Origin: Haloechinothrix aidingensis
GTDB taxonomy: Bacteria > Actinomycetota > Actinomycetes > Mycobacteriales > Pseudonocardiaceae
Assembly (NCBI RefSeq): GCF_013450155.1
Contig: NZ_JACCKD010000003.1
Coordinates: forward strand, 310,001-374,000
DNA length: 64,000 nt
Direction: 5' to 3'
Shown here: positions 51,512 through 59,697 of the stretch, one piece after another
Position numbering within the stretch: position 1 is the stretch's first letter
Layout: the number at the start of each line of letters is the position of its first letter
The notes under the pieces: model-generated
The model's input: only the letters and a program-made list of their open reading frames with translations
What the model was told of the DNA's origin: nothing
Databases searched by the model: none
Position numbers and translations under genes: made by a program

Positions 51512-52666
51512 TCAGTCGAGCAGGTGGACGAACAGTCCGCTACGGGCCTTCGGCTCGAACCAGGTCGACTTCGGTGGCATGACCATCCCGTCGTCGGCGA
51601 CCGCCATCACCTGTTCGGCTGTCGGCGGGTGCAGGATGAAGCCGATCTCGTTGTTCTCCGCACAGCGCGTGGCGATGCCCTCGGCCCCTGCCGTGCCGGA
51701 TACAGGTGTGACGCGCGGGTCGGCGGAAACGTTGCCGACGCCGAGCACGGGAGCGAGGACGCGCTCGGTCAGCGCGACGATGTCGAGCGAGGATCGCGGG
51801 TCCGAGTTGCCGGTGCGGCGGCGCAGCTCGAGCCGGTACCAGGAACCGTCCAGGTACACCCCCACCACCCCGGGCGCGGTGTGCACGGCGGCATCCCGGT
51901 CGCACTCGCTCAGCCTCGCGCAGCCGGGACTGGTCCGGATCGCGTGCAGGAAGTCCGTGGCAGGTACGGCGTCCGGCAGCGCCACACAGCGGTGGTACCC
52001 GAGAACGTGCATGTCCTCGTACGGGAACAGCGCGGCCAGCACGAAGCGGGAGGCGGTCGGCTGCCCGCCCAGCTCGGCCCGTCGCGCGTGCCGCGCGGCC
52101 GCGCCCATCCTGTGGTGCCCGTCCGCGATATGCAGGGTCGACAGGGCGGCGAGCTCGCTGTGCAGAGCGAGCTCGAGGTCGGGGTCGGTGACCCGCCATG
52201 CGCGTTGCACCACCCCGTCCGCTGAGGTGGTGTGCGTGTCCGGCGGAGCCGTCGCCGTCTCGGCCAGCCGCGCGCGCAGCGCGGGCGGCGCGTCGAACAT
52301 GAGGGTGACGGGCACGAACGCGGCACCCAGTTCCCGCAGCGACGTGGCCAGTTCCCGTTCCCGCTCGGGTGAGGTGTCCTCGTGTGGCCGTATCCGTCCC
52401 TGCCGGTAGGCATCGACGGAGATCTCCGCCACTACCCCTGTCAATGTCCGCCCTGCCGAGGCGAGCTGGTAAACGATGTAGGAGTGCTCCACGTGCTGGA
52501 GAGATGCTCCATCGCTGAGCAGCCGAGTCAGAGCCGCGTGATCGCGTTGCGCCTGATCGAGCGCGCCGGTTCCACAGCCGTTCGGGGCGAGTACACGCAC
52601 GCTCGGACGTCGAAGCAGCCCGGTATCCGTGGCCGGTCGCGCGGCGCGGGTCTGCAGCTCGGTCAT
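51512..52666 (-). CDS. DUF1015 family protein
   Basis: A 384-residue member of DUF1015, proteins often encoded next to serA. The family signature ADGHHRMGAAARHAR (about residues 180-194) and the C-terminal MVMPPKSTWFEPKARSGLFVHLLD are clear; YIVYQL and FVLAALFPYEDMHVLGYHR lie between. ATG at 52666 overlaps the stop of the serA gene by 4 bases. Function is not established; the conserved pairing suggests a role with D-3-phosphoglycerate dehydrogenase. Confidence 0.88.
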   Translation of the reverse strand: MTELQTRAARPATDTGLLRRPSVRVLAPNGCGTGALDQAQRDHAALTRLLSDGASLQHVEHSYIVYQLASAGRTLTGVVAEISVDAYRQGRIRPHEDTSPERERELATSLRELGAAFVPVTLMFDAPPALRARLAETATAPPDTHTTSADGVVQRAWRVTDPDLELALHSELAALSTLHIADGHHRMGAAARHARRAELGGQPTASRFVLAALFPYEDMHVLGYHRCVALPDAVPATDFLHAIRTSPGCARLSECDRDAAVHTAPGVVGVYLDGSWYRLELRRRTGNSDPRSSLDIVALTERVLAPVLGVGNVSADPRVTPVSGTAGAEGIATRCAENNEIGFILHPPTAEQVMAVADDGMVMPPKSTWFEPKARSGLFVHLLD

Positions 52667-53676
52667 GACACGGCCGCCGCGTGGCTCGACCGCACCGGTA
52701 CAGCGGTCGCGGCTTCCGGGTTCACGCAGTGCAGTACCGTGCCGCCTTCCAACGAGTCGATCATGCTCAGCACCTCCTCCGCGATGGCGTGCTGGGCTTG
52801 CTCGGTCGAGGCGCCGATGTGGTGCGTGCCGTACACGTTGGGATGCCGGGCCAGCCGCGAGTCGACGGTCCCGGTGCTGTGCTGCGGCTCTCCGGCGAAT
52901 ACGTCGACTCCGGCGCGGATGTCCTTGCTGTCCATCGCCTCGATCAGAGCGTCCTCGTCGATCACCTCCGGGCGCGCCGTGTTGAGAATGATGGTTCCTG
53001 GCCGGACCCGTTCGAGCAGCTCGCTGTCCACCAGCCCCGTTGTGTTCTCGCCGGCCGGAACGTGTAAGGACAGCACGTCACACGTCTCCGCGAGGGTCGG
53101 CAGGTCGGCGACCAGCCGGATGCCGGTGGAGTCGATGCGTTCGGCCGTCTGCCGGGAACGACCGGCCTTGTGGACGGCGAAGACCTCGGCGCCGAACGCG
53201 GCTGCGCGTTCGGCGAAGGCCAGCCCGATCTCGCCGAGGCCGACGACACCGATCTTGCGTCCGGCGATGCCGCGCGCGCGGGAGTACCGTGCCTTGTCCC
53301 AGTGCCCGGCGCGCAGGTCGGAGACGTTGTCGGGAATGTTGCGATCGAGCGCGAGCAGCAACCCGAAGGTCAGCTCCGCGACGGCGACGGCGTTGCGTCC
53401 CGGTACGTTGCAGACGGCGACCCCCGCCCGGGTCGCGGCTGCGGTGTCGATGGTGTTGGTGCCGGAGCCGGCGCGGATGATCGCGCGGAGCGCGTCGGCC
53501 TCGCCCAGCACCGGTGCGGTGACGCGCGTGCTGCGGACGACGAGAACCTCGGTGCCCGGCATACGGCCCGCCAGGCCTTCCGTTGCCAGCTCGGGTTCGT
53601 AGCTGACCCGGTGACCCCGCTCGGTGAGACCGCGGACGTAGGCCTCCGGGAAGGCGTCGGCGAGGAGGATGTGCAT
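52663..53676 (-). CDS. D-3-phosphoglycerate dehydrogenase-like 2-hydroxyacid dehydrogenase
   Basis: A 337-residue D-isomer-specific 2-hydroxyacid dehydrogenase. The Rossmann motif is GVVGLGEIGLAFAERAAAFGAEVFA; catalytic arginine is in AIIRAGSGTNTID, glutamate in TARPEVIDEDALIEAM and histidine in THHIGASTEQAQ. It has no C-terminal ACT domain, unlike the long SerA of mycobacteria, so it matches the short type that pairs with DUF1015. A GTTGC-rich region lies upstream. It could make phosphohydroxypyruvate for serine, but other hydroxyacids are possible. Confidence 0.88.
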   Translation of the reverse strand: MHILLADAFPEAYVRGLTERGHRVSYEPELATEGLAGRMPGTEVLVVRSTRVTAPVLGEADALRAIIRAGSGTNTIDTAAATRAGVAVCNVPGRNAVAVAELTFGLLLALDRNIPDNVSDLRAGHWDKARYSRARGIAGRKIGVVGLGEIGLAFAERAAAFGAEVFAVHKAGRSRQTAERIDSTGIRLVADLPTLAETCDVLSLHVPAGENTTGLVDSELLERVRPGTIILNTARPEVIDEDALIEAMDSKDIRAGVDVFAGEPQHSTGTVDSRLARHPNVYGTHHIGASTEQAQHAIAEEVLSMIDSLEGGTVLHCVNPEAATAVPVRSSHAAAVS

Positions 53677-53788
53677 CAGCCTGCCCCCTTGGGCTCCGAT
53701 GGACGTGCACGGAGCCGGGAAGCCGTCCTCCGGCGGGTGCGCGCGACCCGTGAGGCTCAGCTCCCGGACAGCACCAGCGTGACAGTTT

Positions 53789-53823
53789 GTTGCTTTACGC
53801 GCAACCGTCTCGCTATCCGCAAC
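53789..53823. promoter_or_regulatory. GTTGC/GCAAC repeats upstream of serA
   Basis: GTTGC-N7-GCAAC (53789-53805) and a further GCAAC at 53819-53823 lie in the gene-free stretch upstream of the minus-strand serA gene. They could form a regulator site; spacing of the two GCAAC copies is 18 bases. Confidence 0.35.
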
Positions 53824-53841
53824 GGCTGTCCGTGTAATCGG

Positions 53842-54420
53842 CTACGCGCCGGCACGTCCCGGGACGAGCAGCGCCTCGGCGATCCGCTCCGCGCTGTGCA
53901 ACAGGTGCGTGTCACCGTCGACGGCACGATGCGCCACCGCGCCTTCGAGTAGCAGGAACAGCTGCTCGCTCATGGTGCGTGGATCGGGATCGTCCGGGCG
54001 GTCCTCCGCGACGAGGTCGGTGAGCAGGCGACGCACGGCGGACTTGTGCTCACGGATGACCGCGAACCCGGGGTGCCCGGCAGGCAGTTCGGCGGCCCCG
54101 TTGAGAAACCCGCATCCGCGGGAGAGGTCAAGGGCCGGATGGTCGAGATAGACGCGGTAGAGCACCAGCGTGCGCGGCGAGGTCGCCTCGGCCAGGCGCT
54201 GCTGCAGGTAGGCCCACCAGCGCTCGTGGCGATCCTCCAGGTATGCCGCGACCAGTCTGGCCTTGGAGCCGTAACAGTCGTAGAGCGTCTTCTTGGTCAC
54301 CCCGGCCGCATCGGCGATGGCGGCTACCCCGACAGCGTTGATGCCCTCCCGGTAGAACAGCTCGGAGGCCGCGGAGAGCAGGCTCCGCCCGGCTTCGGTC
54401 ATCTCGTTGCGCTCGGCCAC
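53842..54420 (-). CDS. TetR family regulator
   Basis: A 192-residue repressor. The helix-turn-helix covers INAVGVAAIADAAGVTKKTLYDCYGSKARLV (about residues 26-56). The C-terminal domain contains LDLSRGCGFLNGAAELPAGHPGF, typical of the group that regulates neighbouring oxidoreductases. GTG 54420 is preferred; ATG at 54402 is also possible. It diverges from a quinone-oxidoreductase-like gene, and two ACC-N4-GGT elements in the 89-base spacer are probable operators. Confidence 0.87.
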   Translation of the reverse strand: MAERNEMTEAGRSLLSAASELFYREGINAVGVAAIADAAGVTKKTLYDCYGSKARLVAAYLEDRHERWWAYLQQRLAEATSPRTLVLYRVYLDHPALDLSRGCGFLNGAAELPAGHPGFAVIREHKSAVRRLLTDLVAEDRPDDPDPRTMSEQLFLLLEGAVAHRAVDGDTHLLHSAERIAEALLVPGRAGA

Positions 54421-54428
54421 ACATCCAC

Positions 54429-54441
54429 TATACCTACCGGT
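54429..54441. promoter_or_regulatory. TetR operator candidate 1
   Basis: TATACCTACCGGT contains ACC-TACC-GGT and is the inverse relative of the element at 54482-54494; the shared form is ACCGnnnGGTATA. It is 9 bases from the TetR start. Confidence 0.5.
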
Positions 54442-54481
54442 GAGTTGACAGCGTTGCGACACGCGGGCACGCTGACACTAA

Positions 54482-54494
54482 ACCGACTGGTATA
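54482..54494. promoter_or_regulatory. TetR operator candidate 2
   Basis: ACCGACTGGTATA carries ACC-GACT-GGT and lies 16 bases before the oxidoreductase ATG. It pairs with the element at 54429-54441 in inverted orientation. Confidence 0.5.
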
Positions 54495-54509
54495 ACTGGG
54501 AGGCTGTTC

Positions 54510-55547
54510 ATGCGTGCTGTGGTGCTCACCGCGTTCGGAGGACCCGAGACCCTCGAGTACCGCGAGGATGTGCCCGATCCCGCGCCGACGGAGGGTGAGG
54601 TGCTCGTCCGGGTCGGTGCGGCCGCGCTGAACAACACCGACATCTGGACACGTGAGGGCGCCTACGGCCTACCGGGTAACCCGCACGCCCCGGCAGGCTG
54701 GCGCGGTCCGGTCTCGTTCCCGCGCATTCAGGGCGGCGACGTCGCCGGGACGGTGACCGAGGTCGGGCCGGGCGCGTCGGCCGAGCGCGTCGGCAGCCGC
54801 GTGCTCGTCGATCCCGCGATCTACCGCGGAACGGGGTGGCATGCGCCGCCGGTCGGCCTGCTCGGCAGCGAGGCCGACGGCGGGTTCGCGGAGTACGTGA
54901 CCGTGCCTGAGACGCATGCTCATGACGTCACCGGCTCCCCGCTCACGGATGAGGAGCTGGCATGCCTGCCGGTGGCCTATGGCACGGCCATGGGGATGCT
55001 GGAACGAGCGGGGTTGCGTGCCGGTGAGACGGTCCTGGTGACCGGGGCTTCGGGTGGGGTCGGGCTGGCGCTGGTCCAGCTGGCCGCCGCACGGGGAGCC
55101 GAGGTCCTCGCGGTGACCACATCGTCCAAGAGTGACCGGGTGCGCGAGGCGGGTGCGGCTCACGTGCTGCTGCGCGATGCCGACCGCCTGGCCGACCGCC
55201 TCGCCGGGTGCGCGCCGGGCGGCCTCGATATGGTGGCCGATGTTGTCGGTGGTGAGGACTTCGAGCAGCTGATGCCCCTGCTGCGCGAGGAGGGGCGCTT
55301 GGTGATCGCCGGGGCCGTAGCCGGGGCCGTGGTTCCCTTCGACCTGCGCAGGTTGTACCTGCACAACCGGAACCTGGTCGGCTCGTCCATGCACACGCGC
55401 AGGCATTTCGACAGGCTCGTCGACCTCGCGCGCACCGGCAGCGTGCGCCCCCGTGTCGCCGGGCGGTACGCGCTCGACGGCATCCATGAGGCACAACGGG
55501 AGTTCCGCGCGGCCAGGCACGTCGGCAAGATCGTCCTCGTGCCCTGA
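54510..55547 (+). CDS. zinc-type alcohol dehydrogenase/quinone oxidoreductase family protein
   Basis: A 345-residue MDR-superfamily enzyme. It begins MRAVVLTAFGGPETLEYREDVPDPAPTEGEVLVRV, shows RIQGGDVAGTVTEVGPGAS in the GroES-like domain and the NADPH-binding ASGGVGLALVQLAAARGAEVLAV. Zinc-ligand cysteines of true alcohol dehydrogenases are absent, so it is a quinone oxidoreductase-like reductase. ATG 54510 has GGGAGG 8 bases before. Divergent TetR and paired dyads point to induction by an electrophile or quinone-like compound. Confidence 0.87.
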   Translation: MRAVVLTAFGGPETLEYREDVPDPAPTEGEVLVRVGAAALNNTDIWTREGAYGLPGNPHAPAGWRGPVSFPRIQGGDVAGTVTEVGPGASAERVGSRVLVDPAIYRGTGWHAPPVGLLGSEADGGFAEYVTVPETHAHDVTGSPLTDEELACLPVAYGTAMGMLERAGLRAGETVLVTGASGGVGLALVQLAAARGAEVLAVTTSSKSDRVREAGAAHVLLRDADRLADRLAGCAPGGLDMVADVVGGEDFEQLMPLLREEGRLVIAGAVAGAVVPFDLRRLYLHNRNLVGSSMHTRRHFDRLVDLARTGSVRPRVAGRYALDGIHEAQREFRAARHVGKIVLVP

Positions 55548-55555
55548 GACGCGCG

Positions 55556-55879
55556 TCAGCCGCCGCGTTGTGCCAGGTGTCGGTACGGGTAGCTCGGTGA
55601 GGCCAGCACGCAGTCGAGCTGGTGCGGATCGTGCTGGTTGACCGCGACCACGAACGTGGTCCCGTTGCCGGGGTCGTTGCGAACACCGTCCCAGGACTCC
55701 ACCCAGAACCTGTGCCGTGCGCCGTAGCCGTTGGCGCTGAGCATCTCCGCGATGAGGTGGCGGTTGGCCTGTGTCACGTCGACGAGCCGGAGGCCGAGCT
55801 CCTCCAGCTCCCGCCGCGACCCCGCGAGGTTACGGGGAACTCCGTCGAGCATCACTATGTCGGAACCGATCGCCTGCAT
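55556..55879 (-). CDS. uncharacterised small protein
   Basis: A 107-residue protein without recognised domain. It contains NRHLIAEMLSANGYGARHRFWVESWDGVRNDPGNGTTFVVAVNQHDPHQLDCVLASP, an alpha/beta mix with a possible small sensor or binding fold. ATG 55879 has GAGGAG 8 bases upstream, better than the ATG at 55900. It converges with the oxidoreductase gene, 8 bases past that stop. Nothing further can be said from the sequence. Confidence 0.55.
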   Translation of the reverse strand: MQAIGSDIVMLDGVPRNLAGSRRELEELGLRLVDVTQANRHLIAEMLSANGYGARHRFWVESWDGVRNDPGNGTTFVVAVNQHDPHQLDCVLASPSYPYRHLAQRGG

Positions 55880-56091
55880 CGAATCGCTCCTCGCCGGCAA
55901 GGGAGTACCCCCTCGGTCGGCGCACGAACCAGCCGGCAGCCATGCACCGCCACATTCGTGACGGCCCTGCCTGCCGGCTGGTTCACGACCTTTCCGAGGT
56001 GATTACGGTGAGCATTATCATCGCTGCATAACGTAATGGCAATCCCTCGCAGGGGGCCCATCCCCGGCTGTCCTTCCCGTGGGACCGGAGG

Positions 56092-56736
56092 TCACCACCG
56101 CACGTGGTGCGTGAACCAGTCACCGGCGTACTTCGTCACCTGCTCCAGGGTGTGCGCGTCCCTCTCGACATGCTCGGCACCCGGCACCGTGCGGACGTCG
56201 TGCGTCACCATCAGCGCTGCCGCGTTGTGGTTGAGCTCGAGCAGGTGTTCCTCCCGCTCGTCGACGACGAACAGGGTCGGGGCGCGCACGCGTGTCAGGG
56301 CCGCACCGGCGAGCTCGGGCCGGCCGCTGTGCGACACGACCGCACGCACCATGTGCGGCACACGTGCCGCGGCAAGCAGGGCCACCGCCGCGCCCCTGCC
56401 GGAGCCGAGCAGCCCGACCGGCATGGCCCGTATCCCCTGGCCGAGCCAGACCCTGTCGAGGCTGTGGACCAGGCGTGCCGCGAGGAACTCGACGTCGAGC
56501 CGGTAACCACCGGTACGCGCGTCGATGCGTTCCTCGTGCGTGCTGAGCAGGTCGAGCAGCAGCGCGCCGAAACCCTCTGCCTGCAGCCCCCTGGCCATGG
56601 CACGGATACGGGGACTGTGCCGTGAGCTGCCGGAACCGTGCACGAAGACGACGAGCCCCTTGTCGGCGCCGTCCGGCGGCATCATCGCGCCGTGCACCGT
56701 CGCCGCCCCGATATCGATCTTCAGCGGCACGATCAT
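56092..56736 (-). CDS. dienelactone-hydrolase-like protein with altered nucleophile
   Basis: A 214-residue alpha/beta fold protein. It shows LVVFVHGSGSSRHSPRIRAMARGLQAEGFGALLLDLLS, the typical start of dienelactone-hydrolase-like proteins, then GLLGSGRGAAVALLAAARV where the G-x-S-x-G serine is glycine (codon GGC). The aspartate (LFVVDEREE) and histidine (VPGAEHVERD) remain. The usual fusion partner, a phosphoribosyltransferase, is absent. It may be a pseudo-enzyme or lack standard hydrolase activity. Confidence 0.75.
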   Translation of the reverse strand: MIVPLKIDIGAATVHGAMMPPDGADKGLVVFVHGSGSSRHSPRIRAMARGLQAEGFGALLLDLLSTHEERIDARTGGYRLDVEFLAARLVHSLDRVWLGQGIRAMPVGLLGSGRGAAVALLAAARVPHMVRAVVSHSGRPELAGAALTRVRAPTLFVVDEREEHLLELNHNAAALMVTHDVRTVPGAEHVERDAHTLEQVTKYAGDWFTHHVRW

Positions 56737-57086
56737 GGCGATGCCACCTCCCGGTGTATCCGAGCACGCACCGTTGCCTGACCCGGCGGTTCGTTCCCCA
56801 CCGATGTTTCGTCGGGGAATCGCCGTGCGTTACGCGACCGGTGAACGGCAGCCGGCACCCTGCGCACAGGGACGGCTGTGCCGGAAAACGCCCGAGAATC
56901 CCCCTCTGACAGGTCTGGTGTGGACACGACCGACCTACACGATGACCGATCCGGCAGCTCGGCCTCAAGGAGGTTCGCACGGGTGGAGCAGCGCCGGAAG
57001 GGCGTTCACCGGTCGCCGGACGGCTATCGGGCGCCGCCGGCACGGTGCACGGCCCCGCATCGGGGCCGACGCGGCGGGATCTCCGC
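56737..57086. other. gene-free interval
   Basis: No supportable gene, dyad or RNA was found in these 350 bases between the two hydrolase-like genes; open frames across it are opposite-strand or low-coding artefacts. Confidence 0.4.
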
Positions 57087-57710
57087 CTACCGGGCGAGCG
57101 CCCCGGCCGTCTCGCCGTCGAGGCCGTGGAGCGTGCCGGTGATCCGCTCGACCACATCAGGATGGCCGAGGGGCAGGGGCGGCGGTATCCGGTCCCTGCC
57201 GCCCCCTGGGCTGTGCGCGACGGTACGTACTGCCACACCCGCGTCGGCGAGTGCCGCGATGCGTGCCCGGTACCGCTCTTCCCATACGGCATCCGCCGCC
57301 TGCGCGTCCGCGCCCGGCGACTCCGGGACGCGCATGCCTCGCGTGTCGTGCGCCAGGCGGGCGCCGGAGGCGGCCGGGTCGACCAGCAACAGTGCGCGCA
57401 CCACATCCGCCCTGGCACGTACGAAGTCCATCGCCGTGACCGCGTCCGGACCGCTGGTCACCACGTCGACCGTGACGTGCCGGTCCGCCAGCTCGGCGAG
57501 CGCCTCCCCTGCCGAGAACAGCGCGTCCCCGGCAGGCATGCGACACCAGACGACGTGCCGGGTGCCCAGCAACTCGTGCCAGCTGGCCGGAATGTCCTCG
57601 TGCTTGGCGGCACCGGCCGGGTCGAGCACGAGGACCGCCGGTGCGTTCACCGGACCGTCACTGACGAGCGTCGGCCCGTCGCCACGCGGGTCCGTCGCGT
57701 ACTCGGACAT
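57087..57710 (-). CDS. alpha/beta-hydrolase-like protein of unknown function
   Basis: A 207-residue protein that looks like a degenerate alpha/beta hydrolase: PAVLVLDPAGAAKHEDIPASWHELL in the first strand, VDVVTSGPDAVTAMDFVRARADVVRALLLVDPAA at the elbow position, and a short C-terminal part rich in Ala/Gly/Arg. G-P-D-A-V replaces the canonical elbow. No catalytic triad can be recognised. It overlaps or nearly abuts the DUF3040 gene (5-base gap) and may be co-transcribed with it. Confidence 0.5.
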   Translation of the reverse strand: MSEYATDPRGDGPTLVSDGPVNAPAVLVLDPAGAAKHEDIPASWHELLGTRHVVWCRMPAGDALFSAGEALAELADRHVTVDVVTSGPDAVTAMDFVRARADVVRALLLVDPAASGARLAHDTRGMRVPESPGADAQAADAVWEERYRARIAALADAGVAVRTVAHSPGGGRDRIPPPLPLGHPDVVERITGTLHGLDGETAGALAR

Positions 57711-57715
57711 CGTTC

Positions 57716-57976
57716 TCACCCCTCTGCGCGGCCACCCTCGTACATCAGAACGGCGACCATGACGGCGATGGTCCCGATGACGACGAGCGACCCGTCGAAC
57801 GAGACGATGCCGGCCACCGTGAGCAACACGCCGGGGACACTGGCGATCAGATGCCCGGGTGCCGCTCGCGATCCGGCCGGTACTCTGTCGTCGAGCGAAC
57901 GGCTGAGCCGGGGATCTGCGGCGTCGAGCTGCTCCTCGAGCTCGCTGAGCCGTTGGTTCTCGTCCTCGTTGCGCAT
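57716..57976 (-). CDS. DUF3040 family membrane protein
   Basis: An 86-residue protein. The N-terminal RLSELEEQLDAADPRLSRSLDDR motif is the DUF3040 hallmark, followed by two hydrophobic helices (LIASVPGVLLTVAGIVSF and LVVIGTIAVMVAVLMYEG). Such proteins are common in actinobacteria; function is unknown. ATG at 57976 begins MRNEDENQ. The stop is 5 bases before the downstream hydrolase-like start. Confidence 0.82.
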   Translation of the reverse strand: MRNEDENQRLSELEEQLDAADPRLSRSLDDRVPAGSRAAPGHLIASVPGVLLTVAGIVSFDGSLVVIGTIAVMVAVLMYEGGRAEG

Positions 57977-58249
57977 GTTCGGACTCCGTGCACCAGGTGA
58001 CGGTGTCGCGGGCTACCGGGTCGCGCCCGCGGCTGTTGGCGTTGGCTGAACGGGGGGATCTCGGAGGTCCTCCCTTGGACTGCGTTGCCCACTCTCGCGT
58101 CGCACGGACAGCCCTCCCTGTCGACGATGTCGCGGTACAGGGAGCACGTATCCGGTCGTGTCGGGTTACCCCGTGGGCAGGCTGCCCAAACCGGGGGTAC
58201 GTACCGGAGTCTTCGCGGGTGGCGGCGACCGGCCGGCCGCGACCGGTTC

Positions 58250-59470
58250 TCACTCCGGGCGTCGGGGGTGGTTACGCGTGACCTCACCGTCGCGGCGGGC
58301 GATCACCTCGTCGACCGCGCGTGGCGCGAGCACCGACTCGAGCGCCATGACCGCCGAGGCCATCACACCGGCCTGCTCCTCGAGCGCGCTCTGTTCGATC
58401 CGCAGTCGTTGCGTGGCCATCGCCGTCGCGCGCTGGTAGATGCTTTCCCGGACCCCGGCCACCAGTGGCTCGTAGGCGTGCGCGAGGTCGCCGCCCAACA
58501 CGATCAGCTCCGGGTTGAGCAGGTTGACCGCCCCTGCCAGTACCTCGCCGAGCGCCCGCCCCGCACTCCGGACCATCCTGCCCGCCTCCGGGTCGCCGGT
58601 ACGCACCAGCTCGGTGACATCGCGGGTATCGGTCAACTGCCTGCCGCGCGCCGGCAGCGCACGTACCAGCGCCCACCCCGCCGCGAGCGTTTCCAGGCAG
58701 CCGGTGTCACCGCAGCGGCAGGTGAGCTCGTCGGCGCCGGTCACCTTGATGTGCCCGATCTCACCCGCCGCCCCGAGCGTCCCGCGGCGCAGCTCCCCGT
58801 CGCTGACGATGCCGGCTCCGATACCGGTCGAAGCCTTGACGTAGAGCAGGTCGCGCACCCCGGTGTGCTTGCGGTACTCGGCCAGCGCAAGCGCGTTGAC
58901 GTCGTTGTCCACCACGACGGGTGTGGCGAACCGCGGCGTGAAGTGCTCGATGATGGGCACGTCGCCCCAGCCGGGCAGCACCGGTGGGCTGAGGCTGCGT
59001 CCCGTGCTGATGTCGATGGCGCCGGGGATGCTCGCGCCGATTCCCCATACCTGTTCGGGGTCGCCGCCCGACTCCTTCATCAGGTCTGCCAGCTCGGTGG
59101 CCACGGCGTTCAGCACGACCTCCGGGCCGTCTGCGAGGTCGACGGGCAGGGTGCGCAGCACCTTGACCGTTGCCGCGAGGTCGCAGACGGCGACCTGGGC
59201 GCGACTACCTCCGAGCGCGACGGCCAGCACGGTCCCGGCACCGGCGTCGAAGGCCAGCCGTACCGGTGGGCGGCCACCGGTGGACCCCCCGTCGGGGCGT
59301 TCGGTCACCAGTCCCGTCGCCAGCAGCTGCTCGACACGCAGGGTCACAGCGGTGCGGGACAGGCCGGTGAGCCTGCCCAGCTCGGACCGCGTCTGAGCAG
59401 TGCCGTTCCGGATGAGCTGGAGCACGTCCCCGCTCGACGGTGCGCTCGGTGCCGCTGTCGCTCGTCGCAT
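58250..59470 (-). CDS. ROK family transcriptional regulator
   Basis: A 406-residue repressor. An N-terminal winged helix (GDVLQLIRNGTAQTRSELGRLTGLSRTAVTLRVEQLL) precedes the sugar-kinase-like ROK domain with VVDNDVNALALAEYRKHTG, the ASTGIGAGIV motif and zinc ligands in CRCGDTGCLETL. ROK regulators respond to sugars or sugar phosphates. It diverges from zwf-edd-eda, suggesting that it controls glucose catabolism through the Entner-Doudoroff pathway. ATG 59470 fits the conserved arm. Confidence 0.9.
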   Translation of the reverse strand: MRRATAAPSAPSSGDVLQLIRNGTAQTRSELGRLTGLSRTAVTLRVEQLLATGLVTERPDGGSTGGRPPVRLAFDAGAGTVLAVALGGSRAQVAVCDLAATVKVLRTLPVDLADGPEVVLNAVATELADLMKESGGDPEQVWGIGASIPGAIDISTGRSLSPPVLPGWGDVPIIEHFTPRFATPVVVDNDVNALALAEYRKHTGVRDLLYVKASTGIGAGIVSDGELRRGTLGAAGEIGHIKVTGADELTCRCGDTGCLETLAAGWALVRALPARGRQLTDTRDVTELVRTGDPEAGRMVRSAGRALGEVLAGAVNLLNPELIVLGGDLAHAYEPLVAGVRESIYQRATAMATQRLRIEQSALEEQAGVMASAVMALESVLAPRAVDEVIARRDGEVTRNHPRRPE

Positions 59471-59627
59471 ATCGGCGCCTCACCCCACGTTCCCCTATCC
59501 GCGCGTGTGTCCGGGTTGTCCGGGTTATCCGAGGTGCCCGGCGGTCCTCGCCCGTCCACGTTCCCAGCCGTGCGTGTGAGCTGCTGTTCGGCTGAGTCCA
59601 GCCAACACTACTGTCTTTTAAGTGCAA

Positions 59628-59637
59628 AAGCATGCTT
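59628..59637. promoter_or_regulatory. palindrome overlapping the zwf -35 element
   Basis: AAGCATGCTT is a perfect 10-base palindrome in the AT-rich divergent spacer. It overlaps the first two bases of the zwf -35 hexamer and could be a ROK operator. Confidence 0.5.
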
Positions 59638-59664
59638 GTAAGAATGCATAAGGGTCACTAGTCT
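59636..59664 (+). promoter_or_regulatory. promoter of the Entner-Doudoroff operon
   Basis: TTGTAA (59636-59641), a 17-base spacer and TAGTCT (59659-59664) fit a sigma-70-type promoter. Transcription would start near 59671, leaving a 27-base leader with GGAAGGA before the zwf ATG. Confidence 0.65.
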
Positions 59665-59697
59665 GGGCGAGGCGCCCCTATTCGGAAGGACGTACTG

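Noticed and set aside
58085-59641. A 518-codon plus frame across the ROK gene
   Set aside because: Antisense of the ROK regulator, no motif, low-coding composition.
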